From assembly GCA_037127255.1 (NCBI GenBank), contig JBANSL010000004.1, forward strand, positions 1,488,001 to 1,552,000: a stretch of 64,000 bases of DNA. The letters are read 5' to 3'. Positions 45,606-56,115 of the stretch are shown piece by piece. How positions within the stretch are numbered: the stretch's first letter is position 1; each line of letters starts with the position of its first letter. The notes below the pieces were generated by a model. That model had not been told where the DNA came from and did not search any database. It worked only from the letters and a program-made list of their open reading frames with translations. The translations under genes and the position numbers were made by a program. This stretch comes from Persicaria tinctoria. Lineage: Eukaryota; Streptophyta; Magnoliopsida; Caryophyllales; Polygonaceae.

Positions 45606-47018
45606 AAGAGAGAATTAGGTTTATAGACCCTATTCAATGTTTGTAGAGGTAAAAAGACCCTTGTAGTATTTCTATTGTAATTTAGACCCTTTTAATTGAC
45701 AATACCAAAAATGCCCCTGAATTAAAAAAAAACATAAAAAAAATTGTACCGTATCTTTTGTAGGTAAAAAATGATTTTTTTTTTCTTTTTTAACTGTTAC
45801 TCCGTTAGCATGTTGATGGGTGTCCATTTATGGCATTGAAGGGAGATTTCCTTTTTTTTTTCTTTCAACCGGGTCAATTTATTTTGGTTAAACACTATAA
45901 CACATTAATGAGGTAGGGGAATCACAATAGTGGGTGGAGCTGTGTTATCGAGCACTGTCACGAAGGTTGATGGTGATGATGGGTGTGTTAAAACAATGTT
46001 ATATTCACTTATAATAATGGAATACAAAGTCTTGTAATGTATTATTGTAAGGATGTAATGTAGTACAATAAATAGGGTATTATGATGTCATGACTCATGG
46101 TGCAAGTGTGATAACCTTTTGTAATGTTAATGTATTACAGGTAATCGTAAGAGTTATTGTAAGAAATTGATCAGTATAATTATAGGTTTATATTGTAATA
46201 TGGTTACAATAAGAATAAGATTACAATATTACGCACAATAGCTTTACAATATGCTTACACGTGAAAATTTTAGAATAGGAAACAATCGATCAACAAGGTT
46301 ACAATACAATAGGTTTACCATATGATTACATTACAATATATATTTACAATAAATCACGATGGTTTAAATTCCCTACCAATGCAAACCGTAAATCTAAAAT
46401 ACAAAATTTAGCATCACCAAAAATAGCAAACACCACATTCATCCTTGGAAAAAACTAGAAAAACTAGGAAATAGCACATGTAATGTGCATAATCCAACAA
46501 CCGATCATAGTTAAATTCGAAATTTAGAGCCAAAAACATCCCAATATGAAGTGTTCTTAGTATCAGTAAATTGAAAACGAGAAATTTAGCATTAGCAACA
46601 TCATGAAATCATCAATGACAAACAGCAAGAATTTCCCAAATCATGAATTGAAAGCATACTAATTAAGTACGTACCATTAATTCTAGCAAAAATAACGAGA
46701 GTTTGATGGAATTATATATGAAAGAAAAGAGCAGATGTCGAGAAGAACCAATGACGACGGAAAAAGATCGAAACTCTTTAAAAACGTATAATTAGGGATT
46801 GAAGATAACTCCTTTTATCATAATCTTATCTTTAAAGATTTTTTTAAATCATTTTCAAAATTTATTATTTAATTCTTTTAATTTTTTTGTACAAAAAATC
46901 AATTGAGGGTAAATAAGTAATAGCTCCATTAAAAAGGTCTATTTACTTAAAAATTAATATGTGGGGTTTATAAACTACTAAAATTATTGAAAAGGGTCTT
47001 AATCATCCAATTCTCTCT
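45606..47018. mobile_element. Probable non-autonomous TIR DNA transposon, 1.4 kb
   Basis: AAGAGAGAATTAGG at the left is inverted at the right (CCAATTCTCTCTT). TTTTCA lies immediately outside both ends and may be a target duplication. Inverted similarity continues weakly inward for about 100 bp (TAGACCCTTTTAAT-type blocks). The centre is rich in TTACAATA motifs and has no coding region. The superfamily was not determined. Confidence 0.5.
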
Positions 47019-47748
47019 TTTTTCAAATAAGATATTTAGAAGATCATTAAGTGTGAGCAATAAGTTTAAAATTTAATAAATAGAATTGGACACCCTAAAA
47101 ATAAACAGAGAAACTTCAAAAAATAAACCAATTTGAATCTGAAAATGAAAGACAATAATACCTGGAGAGCTGAGGCCAAAGGAAATAGTGTCAGGTTGCA
47201 TTAACAAGGTGTCCTCATAGGTGTAGTGCTTTCTACGAGGGTTCAAACAAGAAAAGCACTTCATTTGAAATTAAAAAAAAAAAAATTGGTTGAGAAAACA
47301 AAGAGATTTGAAGCTTCCAAAGAAGGCTTGTGTTATAAACTAACACAAACTAAACAAAGGGATACTAGTCAGGTCATCAACCATAAATAACAACAATATA
47401 CAACAAAGAAACAGCAATAATAAAAATAATAAAAAATAGCAAAAAACTCAGCCCATGTACACCAGCAATATACAGCAGAAAAACCAGCAAAATACAGTAG
47501 AAAAAACAGCAATAAACAACACCAAAACTCAACAACTAACAGCAACAATACATATATACAAACGACAACAATATACAACCATTAACAATACCAAAAAATG
47601 GCAATAAAAACACCAACTGATCCGGATTAGCGCTAGAATATATTTACCTCAATCAGTAGACAGAAGCAACCAGCCCTGAGTACCAAACATGATTTACTTC
47701 ATATTCAAAAGCACAATACACAAGGAAAGGGGAAGATGCATCGATCAT
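47019..47748. other. Stretch with CAACAATATACA-type simple repeats
   Basis: From about 47,390 to 47,580 a loose A/C-rich repeat (ACAGCAATATACAACA and variants) dominates; an A-run lies at 47,270-47,285. No gene was recognised. Confidence 0.5.
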
Positions 47749-47999
47749 CTAAATAGTATACGGGGACAATTGCCTGATTTTCATGATACTAGACATTTCT
47801 ATTAGCGAATTTTTTAGCGAATGTTTGGAGTATCTCTCACCTTGAAACTTGCATTGCCCATTGTTGATCTCTCCTTTATACTCTTCCAATTTTCTTTGTT
47901 GCGTTTGCTTGGTTTCTTCCATCATTTTCTCCAACTCTTGCATCTTTTGCTGTTGTTCTTGTAATTGCTCTTGTTGTTGCTCCACAATTTTCTCTGTTG
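47749..47999 (-). pseudogene. Gln-rich coiled-coil fragment, possibly CACTA transposase C-terminus
   Basis: The minus strand encodes VEQQQEQLQEQQQKMQELEK, then METKQTQQRKLEEY-like coiled-coil sequence and a short tail. Plant En/Spm-type transposase-associated proteins often end in such Gln-rich coils, and a CACTA terminus lies 3.6 kb to the left. The upstream exon is not present in a readable form. The assignment is weak because Gln-rich coils occur in many proteins. Confidence 0.35.
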
Positions 48000-49360
48000 T
48001 GAGATCAAAGATCTAATAAGCTCGCAAAAAATCTATGATTTCATGAAAATTGGAATGAAACTTATTACCTATTATTGATTATGTATCCCTATTAAGTATT
48101 ACCTTTTGCTTTATATTTAGTTAGCTTTATATTAAGTTTACTATATTCAGTTTAAGATTCATCCATGCCTTACTAGTGAATTGGTAGTTTTCTACTTCTT
48201 GTCTTGGAGGCATCAAGAAGCAACTCTATTTCATCGACTGATAGATTAGATTTGCCTCCAAGGAACTTGAAATTGACCATGGTCTGCAAATCCACGTTCA
48301 TGTATTTCATTTCTTCTCGGATGTCAATTTTCTTGCATGATGTTTGACAAGCAATTCAGTCCTCTTTTCCTTGTATACTATTTCTAAGAAAAAAACACTC
48401 TACAATTTCAACTGGATTAAATCTCAGAGCCTATTTTTCAACTTAAAACTAGTTTTATAAGTACCCACCAAGCATCACACTAAAGGGAAAAAGAGTTACA
48501 TAAGTTAATAAAGACAACACCTCGTACACCATACGTGAAGAATGCCTTTCAACATTATAAGGGGAAAAAAGATTAATGTTACCCGACTATCCAATAAAAA
48601 ATGGATCCATCATAACTCCCACTCACAAAATAATCCTCATGGAAGGGGTTTCATGCCAATGCTGCCAAAATTTAACAACAAAACATAAGTATGTTCCCCT
48701 TAATTAAACTAAGAGATGAGGAGGAAACTAAAGGGTATACAACGCAAAGATGTTATGTTTTTATGTGTATTTCATTTTTCACAATCCGATAATTGTTGAT
48801 GATTAGCTATAGCTCTATAAAAGAATTCTTAATCTCAACAAACATGTTCAGCAGTCCCACTACAGAAAATAAAGCAAATCGAAAGGATGCCTACTTATTT
48901 TATTTATTCAGACCAAAGAACTCAACACCCAACACACAAAATACATTCTTAAGATTCACAACATAATGATCAATGAATGAAAGGCAATCCATCATGTAGT
49001 CAAAGAAAAGAGATGATGAAGAAACGGATGAGTTTCTATAATCAAACACATCAAACATATAAAATAAGTGTTGTTTGCATACTTGTCACATCCTTTGATG
49101 ACCACGAAACGACTCCAACTCCTTCATAGCCCTTATATCATAAAACTGCAAAAATGGAATATATGTGATCAACTTGACAAATCAAGGAAAAAAAGGTTGG
49201 ATAAGTAAAATGCTAATCTTCAATTATAAGGTCCCTAGCCTCTAAGTCACTACCCCATGCCAACGAAACCTTTACTTCATCATGCCTACAAACGCAATGC
49301 ACTCTTCTTATAAGCTAGAAAATCAATAAGTAAAGAGAGTTTATGATATCATCTAGGCTG
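48000..49360. other. Stretch without a recognised gene
   Basis: AT-rich. A minus-strand peptide near 48,180-48,285 (MVNFKFLGGKSNLSVDEIE) is open but unrecognised. CACTACAGAAAA at about 48,858 resembles a CACTA end but has no subterminal repeats. Confidence 0.35.
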
Positions 49361-49537
49361 TCACGACTCGTGGGAGATCCTTCACAAGTCGTGAAAGAGG
49401 GATTCGAGCGATCTTCAACTACCGCATGCAGTCACGACTCGTGGGAGACCCTTCACGAGTCGTGAAAAGAGGATCCGTGTATTATGAGAGCTACTGCATG
49501 CTGTCACGACTCGTGGGAGACCCTTCACGAGTCGTGA
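49361..49537. repeat. Three tandem near-identical hairpins, about 71-bp period
   Basis: A 34-nt unit begins TCACGACTCGTG and ends CACGAGTCGTGA, which are exact 12-nt inverted arms around GGAGACCCTT. It occurs at 49361-49394 (one mismatch in the right arm), 49432-49465 and 49504-49537. The spacers are less conserved (ACYGCATGC just before units 2 and 3). Confidence 0.9.
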
Positions 49538-50488
49538 CAGTTCCAGATACGCCTTTAAAGCTTTTCGAGAGTTTCTTTAGTTTGTTTTGGATTTATATTA
49601 AGCTGATATAAATACTCAGATTTAAGATTATCTAGCCTATTGTTTTACTCACCACAAGCTATGCTCTCCCTAGGGATCAAACTTGCAACTCTCTCTCCTT
49701 GTAAACCCATAGAAACTCTACTACATAGCTTAGAAATTCTCTTTCTTTTATCTATGAAAATCAAAATAACATATGCTTATCTTTACGAGAGCGTCATTAG
49801 AATATCGATTAGTAAATATAAATAATATATGAGTTTTCTATAACATACCTTCTCCTCTTGAAGGAACAAGATCTTCAACTTGACTATCATTTGGCTCATT
49901 AATTAACCTCCATTTCCCGTGAACTATTTTGATGGAGATTATTGTGACTCAAAGTCTGCGACTCTAGTACAATCAGAAATAGAAATAAAACCATAAATAA
50001 CTCTTAACTTACTTATGCCTACCACAAACAAAATAGCATGCAGAGTGTAAATAAAATCAAAACCTTTATAAGAAAAATATAGTGTGTTCATTCTTCCAAG
50101 CATAAATAACTCTTAGATTACTTATTCTCTTTCTTTTCCCTATGAAAATCAAAATAACATATGCATATATTTAGAAGACAACATTTGGCTTTGTTAGGTA
50201 GATTGAATGTGTTTCCCATCGGTAGTGATCGAGCCATCACAATACAGAATAAAAAAACATTTCCATTTGAGCATCTCATTCACATGAACATAGTTTCTGA
50301 AGTAGCCAAAGAAAAATCGACAAGAGAATGAGTACCACAAGATTTAAAATATCACAAGAATATGTCACAACTATTGACTGAAGTAATAACACAAAATAGC
50401 CCTCCAACAGCTTCAGAACTAAAATTTTTGGAGCAGCAGCATAGGAAACAACACTGAAACAACCTTCGAACCATTAGAAAATCAAGCC
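49538..50488. other. Stretch without a recognised gene
   Basis: AT-rich, no coding frame supported. The last about 90 bp (from CAGCAGCATAGG) belong to a duplicated unit described at 50,399-51,440. Confidence 0.4.
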
Positions 50489-51440
50489 TGTTGGAATAGT
50501 GGTTGTCCCACATCGGTAGTTTAGAGAATACTTGAACAACATATAAGGTTGGTGGGCTACTCCTCTCATTGCCAATTGGTTTTGAGATGGAACCCCGTTC
50601 GGGTTTATGTGTTGTTCAAGTCCTCCCGTATGTGGGCCCACACACACGACCTCCCTCCAGCTCGTCTTAACCCGCACCAGGACCAACCGAGTTTAACATG
50701 GTATCAGAGCCGGGTTCGGCTAGTTTCGGTCTTCGGATTGGTGGGGTCGTTGGCTGGCCTTGTGGCATGTTGCGGGCATTGGTTCCCATATAAGCGCATG
50801 TGGCAAGTGCAACTTGTTGGCTAAAAAATGTCGTTGCACTTGAGGGGGCGTGTTGGAATAGTGGTTGTCCCACATCGGTAGTTTAGAGAATACTTGAACA
50901 ACATATAAGGTTGGTGGGCTACTCCTCTCATTGCCAATTGGTTTTGAGATGGAACCCCGTTCGGGTTTATGTGTTGTTCAAGTCCTCCCGTATGTGGGCC
51001 CACACACACGACCTCCCTCCAGCTCGTCTTAACCCGCACCAGGACCAACCGAGTTTAACAAAGCCATACTCTTTTTTTTTTTTTCAACATAACAGCTCCT
51101 AAATTTCAATAAAAAATCCACCAAAAAACAGCCCTTGAAAGAATATGAAATTGAAAGAGACAGACAGTATAAACAATACCATGTAGCCAAGTGTGCACCC
51201 AATCTGTGAAGTCAAGCCCTCAAGCCTCAAGTCCTCAATCCGCTTGCAGCCTACACCTCTGTCAATTAACACAACCCCGAAACAACCTTCGAACTATTAG
51301 AAAATCAACTCCACAATATAATTTTTTCCCAACACAATAGCTCCCAAATTTCACCCGAAGATCCAAGAGAAAACAGCCCTTGAACACAATTTGAAATTGA
51401 AAGACACAAGAGAGTAGAAACCATACCTTGTAGCCAAGTT
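50399..51440. repeat. Diverged tandem duplication carrying TRIM copy 2 in its first unit
   Basis: ACCTTCGAACCATTAGAAAA at about 50,462 recurs at about 51,284. AACAGCCCTTGAA and the CAAGTGTGCACCCAATCTG-type block after the TRIM (51,130-51,215) recur at 51,375-51,460. Unit 1 is interrupted by the TRIM and unit 2 is not. Confidence 0.6.
50489..51060 (+). mobile_element. TRIM, copy 2
   Basis: 210-bp LTRs at 50489-50698 and 50851-51060 appear identical (TGTTGGAATAGTGG...GAGTTTAACA). The 5-bp target duplication AAGCC is at 50484-50488 and 51061-51065. The primer site TGGTATCAGAGCC follows the left LTR. The polypurine tract TTGAGGGGGCG precedes the right LTR and is the same as in the TRIM at 22,943. 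The internal part is only 152 bp and non-coding. The identical LTRs suggest a young copy. Confidence 0.94.
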
Positions 51441-51755
51441 CGCACCCAATCTGCGAGCCCTCTTCCGAAACCAACAAGAAGCAACGAGCTTCAAGCCCTC
51501 GAGCCTTCACCAGAAACACCTTTCGATGCCAACAAGCACCAGCGAGCCTCACGCCCTCGAGCCTTCACCGACAGCACCTTTCAACACCAGCAAGCACCAG
51601 TGAGCACCATCGAGCCCTCAAGCCCTACTCCGACACAAACAAGCACCACCGAGCCCTCAGACCCTCAAATCCTCGTGCCTTCACCTTCACCAGCGAGCAC
51701 CAACTCCGACACCAGTGAGCACCGATTCAGACGACAGCGATATCTCAAATAAAGA

Positions 51756-51786
51756 GGGTGGGGTGGGGTGGGGGGGGGGGGGGGGG
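51756..51786 (+). repeat. G-tract with G-quadruplex potential
   Basis: Runs of 3-4 G separated by single T are followed by 17 consecutive G (51770-51786). It is preceded by a degenerate CCCTCGAGCCTTCACC / CAGCAAGCACCA repeat (51,440-51,720). Confidence 0.85.
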
Positions 51787-52537
51787 TTAAGCATGAATAA
51801 TACCTGCAATAGATCAAAATGTAAATTCAAGGTCATGAATTTGGCAGATAAAGAACAGATTGATGAAACTCAGGAACAAATGGGTTGCTCCCAGTGGGGG
51901 ATCCAAAAGTACCCATCAGAAGTAGTAAATGAATATAGTTATGTGTATATTTCAGCTTCTTTATCTTTCAAGTCTTTGAAGAAATTATTATGTAGTCTTG
52001 TGACTGAGCTCCTAACCATATTATTCCTTGAAAGTTGCAAGCTTCACTAAAATTACAGCGTATGGTATGTACTCAATGTAAAATGAACTGAAAAAATGTG
52101 CATGCTTTCAGTTTGTAGAGAACATCAACTGCTTCGACTACGCATTATAAGCCCCCTGCACCTTTTGTAATCTGTACCATCAAATAGAGTAAATTGGGGC
52201 TCCAGGAGGCAGGGTTGCCACAGATGAAGAAAGAAGGATGAGGAATCACATAAAGCACATCAGAAGAGGCAGTTGAATAACTCAGGGACAAAAGGCCACG
52301 AACAGGCTTTAGGTTCACACATGGGTGAAAGGCGTACACAACAATATCAGTCATCTCCGTGCACCTTATACTACGGTATCAACTATTTTCATTTGGTCTA
52401 CTATCTGGAGCTGAAAAATCACTGCAACATTTGTTTAAATTCTTCAGCCTTATATTATAGGCATATATAGGTAGTGCAAAATAAGGAGTTTTTTCATACT
52501 TCTATGAATAGAGAAGGGGTTGAGGAATAGTTGCAGC
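51787..52537. other. Stretch without a recognised gene
   Basis: No gene was recognised. A segment at 52,200-52,245 (GGAGGCAGGGTTG, then AAGAAGGATGAGGAA) resembles 27,455-27,495. Confidence 0.4.
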
Positions 52538-53238
52538 TGTTGGGCCCATGGCCCATGATTATGTCCAACCCAAATTAAGCCTTGAGGGCTTATTTCTACA
52601 ATTTAGAAGGCATTGTTTTGCCTTTCTTCGTAGAGCACAAGAGAGTGCAGGAGCTCCAAGGGTGTGCCGCCAGTAGCAACTAGGGAAAGGAGAGAGAGAG
52701 AGAGAGAAAAAAAAAGAGAGAGGAGGGAGATTGAAGAGGAGAGGTAAGAGATTTGAGCGGGTGTTTCGTCTCTTGATCTGGTGATCCGTCTTCTTCTTCC
52801 GACAAGTCAACAACGGGTGTTTGTTGATAGGTATTTTCTCCTCCTGGAAATCTAATCCGATTACAAGTGTTTAGCTAGATTTTGGAGAGGAATCCTTTCT
52901 AGATCGAGTTGTATTTAGATTGGTGTTTGAGATCTCCATGTTTATTTGTCTCGGGCTGAGACTGGATTGTTAAACACTTGTATTGACCTGTTGATTAGTG
53001 GATTGGTTGCTCTGGTGGGCGGAAGGTGGATTTTTTGATCCTCTGGTTAGAGAGGTTTTTCCCACGTAAATCTTGTGTCAATATTTGTGCTTTTATCTGT
53101 GTTTGTGGTTGCTTGGTTGTTTGGTTTTCGGATTGGATATTATCGGTTGGTCGTGGTTTGATGGCTGATCGTTGTTGGTTCTCTTATTGCCCGAATTCGC
53201 TTCCGGGTGCGGCTGGAAAGTGGTTTCTAGCCCCAACA
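52538..53238 (+). repeat. copia-4 5' LTR
   Basis: 701 bp, TG...CA; short (GA)n run near 52,690. Confidence 0.9.
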
Positions 53239-53299
53239 AGTGGTATCAGAGCCTTTGGTTGATCTTTGGCTGTGTTGTTTTTGGGTAATAGGAGTAGAG

Positions 53300-54067
53300 A
53301 TGACGACAAAGACCAAGGAATTTGCGAGTACAATGATAAAGCTAACGGCTTCTAATTTCTCTATCTGGAAGACGAAGATGGAGGATGTTTTGTATTGCAA
53401 AGACCTATTTGATCCGGTTGAGTTGGGATCGAGGAAGCCAGTTGAGACATCCGATAATGATTGGAAGAAACTGCACAGGAAGGCAGTTGGAACTATCAGA
53501 ATGTGGGTGGATAATAGTGTTTATCACCACATAAGCAACGAGATAGATGCACATGTATTGTGGAAAAAATTGGAGGAGATGTATGAAAGGAAGTCAGCTC
53601 AGGGTAAAGCTTTTGTGATAAGAAAGCTAGTGAATCTCAAGTACAGAGATGAAAAGCCTATTGCAGAGCATCTGAGTGAGTTTCAGGAATTGGTGAATCA
53701 GTTGAACACCATGAAGTTAGTCCTTGATGATGAGCTGCAAGCGTTGTTGCTCTTGAGTTCTTTGCCGGATAGTTGGGAGACTCTAGTGGTGTCGATTAAC
53801 AACTCTGCCGTGGGTGGGGTTGTGTCCTTATCTACAGTGAAGGATAGTTTGTACAATGAGGAGACTAGGAGGAAGGATATGGGCACGGATTCGTCACATG
53901 CTCTCGTGACAGTTTCAGGAAGCAGGTCTAGAGGGAGATCTCATACTAGGGGGAGCTTTGTTTGCTATCATTGTGGCAAGGAAGGGCACATGAAGAGGAA
54001 TTGCAATGTGTGGAAGAAGAAAAGGGATGAAGAGGAAAATCAGAAGGGTACAACGTCAGTTTTGTAG
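53300..54067 (+). CDS. copia-4 gag with zinc knuckle
   Basis: An open frame from ATG 53300 (MTTKTKEFASTMIKLTASNF) encodes a UBN2-type gag (KMEDVLYCKDLFDPVEL, LLLLSSLPDSWETLVV, SLYNEETRRKDMG) and a knuckle CYHCGKEGHMKRNC, ending in TAG at 54065-54067. It is related to the copia-2 gag (EDHLYCKDMYEPV) but clearly a different family. After the stop the frame continues with a damaged protease (WIVDGAASFHAAS in place of DSGAS) and another stop near 54,193. Confidence 0.88.
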   Translation: MTTKTKEFASTMIKLTASNFSIWKTKMEDVLYCKDLFDPVELGSRKPVETSDNDWKKLHRKAVGTIRMWVDNSVYHHISNEIDAHVLWKKLEEMYERKSAQGKAFVIRKLVNLKYRDEKPIAEHLSEFQELVNQLNTMKLVLDDELQALLLLSSLPDSWETLVVSINNSAVGGVVSLSTVKDSLYNEETRRKDMGTDSSHALVTVSGSRSRGRSHTRGSFVCYHCGKEGHMKRNCNVWKKKRDEEENQKGTTSVL

Positions 54068-54193
54068 GACTGTGATGATGAGCAGATTGTTCTCACATGC
54101 TTGGAGGAGCCTGATTCTTGTGTAGAGTGGATTGTTGATGGAGCTGCATCCTTCCATGCTGCATCAAGGAGTAAAATGTTTACTTCTTACTGA

Positions 54194-54958
54194 GTGGGAC
54201 GCTTTGGCAAAGCAAAGATGGAAAACGGAAGCTTGTTTGATATTGTTGGTATGGGAGATGTTTGTGTGCTGACAAACACGGGTTGCAGGATGACATTGAT
54301 AGATGTGCGACACATACCGGATTTGCAGAAGAATCTGATCTCTTTTCAAGTCTTGGATAAAAAGGGCTATGATAACTTCTTTGGAAGTAGGAAGTGGAAA
54401 CTCAAGAAAGGGTCAATGGTGATCGCTAGAGGTGTTTTGAGCGGCACATTGTACAGGACACAGATGGAAGAAATCAGGGAAGCTCTGACAGAGGTTCATG
54501 GTGATGCTTCGCTTGATTTGATGCAAGGGCTTGCAGGATGCTTGAGTGGGAGGGGGCTGCAGAATCAGAAGAGAAAGTCTCTCGTTTCTTTTGCTAATAA
54601 GGAGACCTTGAGCACTTGTGATTTGTCTGGATTGCAGACAAGATTTAGCGGAACTTCTGAGACGTCAGAAGAGGATAGCACAAGTGTGGAGTTTGCTTTA
54701 GAGGATTGTGCTAATGGGATAGCCGTGTCAGAGGGGAGTTCATCAGGTGCTATGACTGGTGGCAGATCTGAGCACGTCGAGCCAGCACGGATAGAAGAAA
54801 CTATCAGAGGGTCACAAAGAGGAGGTCATGCATTCACCGAGAGTTCTACCTCGGAGTACCAGAGAGTTACGGAGGAGGGGGAGCTAGTGGGTGATGGTGA
54901 CATCTGGCGAGCATCAGTTCCGCGTCTCGGAGGTGAGACAGGACTTGGATGCGGGTGA
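54194..54958 (+). pseudogene. copia-4 remnant after protease
   Basis: The open frame begins with late protease-region sequence (GMGDVCVLTNTGCRMTLIDV, RHIPDLQKNLIS, KWKLKKGSMVIARG). It then passes abruptly into Ser/Glu-rich sequence typical of the integrase-RT linker (TSETSEEDSTSVEF). Most of integrase and all of RT/RNase H are therefore deleted. Confidence 0.7.
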
Positions 54959-55005
54959 GGCCAGGACGAGCCGGAACGTCTTCCCCTTGGGCTGGAGGGG
55001 GAGAT

Positions 55006-55158
55006 TGTTGGGCCCATGGCCCATGATTATGTCCAGCCCAAATTAAGCCTTGAGGGTTTATTTCTACAATTTAAAAGGCATTGTTTTGCCTTTCTTTGTA
55101 GAGCACGAGAGAGTGCAGGAGCTCCAAGGGTGTGCCGCCAGTAGCAACTAGGGAAAGG

Positions 55159-55232
<74 letters not shown>

Positions 55233-55740
55233 TTGGAGAGGAGAGGTAAGAGATTTGAGCGGGTGTTTCGTCTCTTGATCTGGTGATCCGTCTTCTTCTT
55301 CCGACAAGTCAACAATGGGTGTTTATTGATAGGTATTTTCTCCCCTGGAAATATAATCTGATTACAAGTGTTTAGCTAGGTTTTGGAGAGGAATCCTTTC
55401 TAGATCGAGTTGTATTTAGATTGGTGTTTGAGATCTCCATGTTTATTTGTCTCGGGCTAAGACTGGATTGTTAAACACTTGTATTGACCTGTTGATTAGT
55501 GGATTGGTTGCTCTGGTGGGCGGAAGGTGGGTTTTTTGATCCTCTGGTTAGAGAGGGTTTTTCCCACGTAAATCTTGTGTCAATATTTGTGCTTTTATCT
55601 GTGTTCGTGGTTGGTTGGTTGTTTGGTTTTCGGATTGGATATTATCGGTTGGTCGTGGTTTGCTGGCTGATCGTTGTTGGTTCTCTTATTGCCCGAATTT
55701 GCTTCCGGATGCGACTGGAAAGTGGTTTTTAGCCCCAACA
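55006..55740 (+). repeat. copia-4 3' LTR
   Basis: 735 bp; contains an uninterrupted (GA)n tract at about 55,165-55,228 that is much shorter in the 5' LTR. Confidence 0.9.
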
Positions 55741-55745
55741 ACAGC

Positions 55746-56115
55746 TATGGGTAGATACCCTTGACATGCATCTAGATGACATATTTGTTTTGGAGGAAAC
55801 CATGAACAAATTGTTATGTTATCTTTTGGGCAGCTCAATGTCAAATTGAAAATCAATTAAATAGTAGTAGTGATGATGCAACTAGTAATGTATGCAACAT
55901 ACAAGCCCAATAGCCCATTATTGTAAGCCCAATGAGTAATAGGTAAACAGCTGTATCTTTAATAGAAGACAAAAGTATGGATGCTTCTAGGAAGCTACCG
56001 TGGGTGTCTAGGGCTGTATACAAAGAGGGTAGTGTGTAACCGTTGTTCATTAAGAAATTCAGAATGAAATCCACCATTGGTATTCACATTTTCTTCTCCT
56101 TTCTATACATCTAGA
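55746..56115 (+). repeat. Probable 5' LTR (end) of copia-5
   Basis: It lies between the end of copia-4 and the primer site at 56116. It contains LTR-like features (AAGCCCAATAGCCCATTATTG, CTAGGGCTGTATACAAAGAG), but the start could not be fixed and no second LTR is in the window. Confidence 0.4.

Larger units (their letters stand above)
52538..55740 (+). mobile_element. Gag-only copia-type element (copia-4)
   Basis: LTRs 52538-53238 (701 bp) and 55006-55740 (735 bp) begin TGTTGGGCCCATGG and end AGCCCCAACA. They differ by scattered substitutions and by a (GA)n expansion in the right copy. The flanks GCAGC (52533-52537) and ACAGC (55741-55745) look like a target duplication with one mismatch. 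The primer site TGGTATCAGAGCC starts at 53241. The polypurine tract (GGAGGGGGAGAT) precedes 55006. Integrase, RT and RNase H are missing. Confidence 0.92.

Noticed and set aside
48850..48870. Second CACTA terminus (CACTACAGAAAA)
   Set aside because: It lacks the AAG of the usual terminus, is not followed by subterminal motifs, and lies in the same orientation as the end at 44,162.
49361..49537. CRISPR-like array
   Set aside because: Only three units in a plant genome, palindromic units and non-unique spacers; no cas genes.
52200..52245. Third copy of the NLR/F-box module
   Set aside because: Only about 45 bp resemble sequence downstream of the NLR fragment at 27,380; no NLR or F-box sequence is present.
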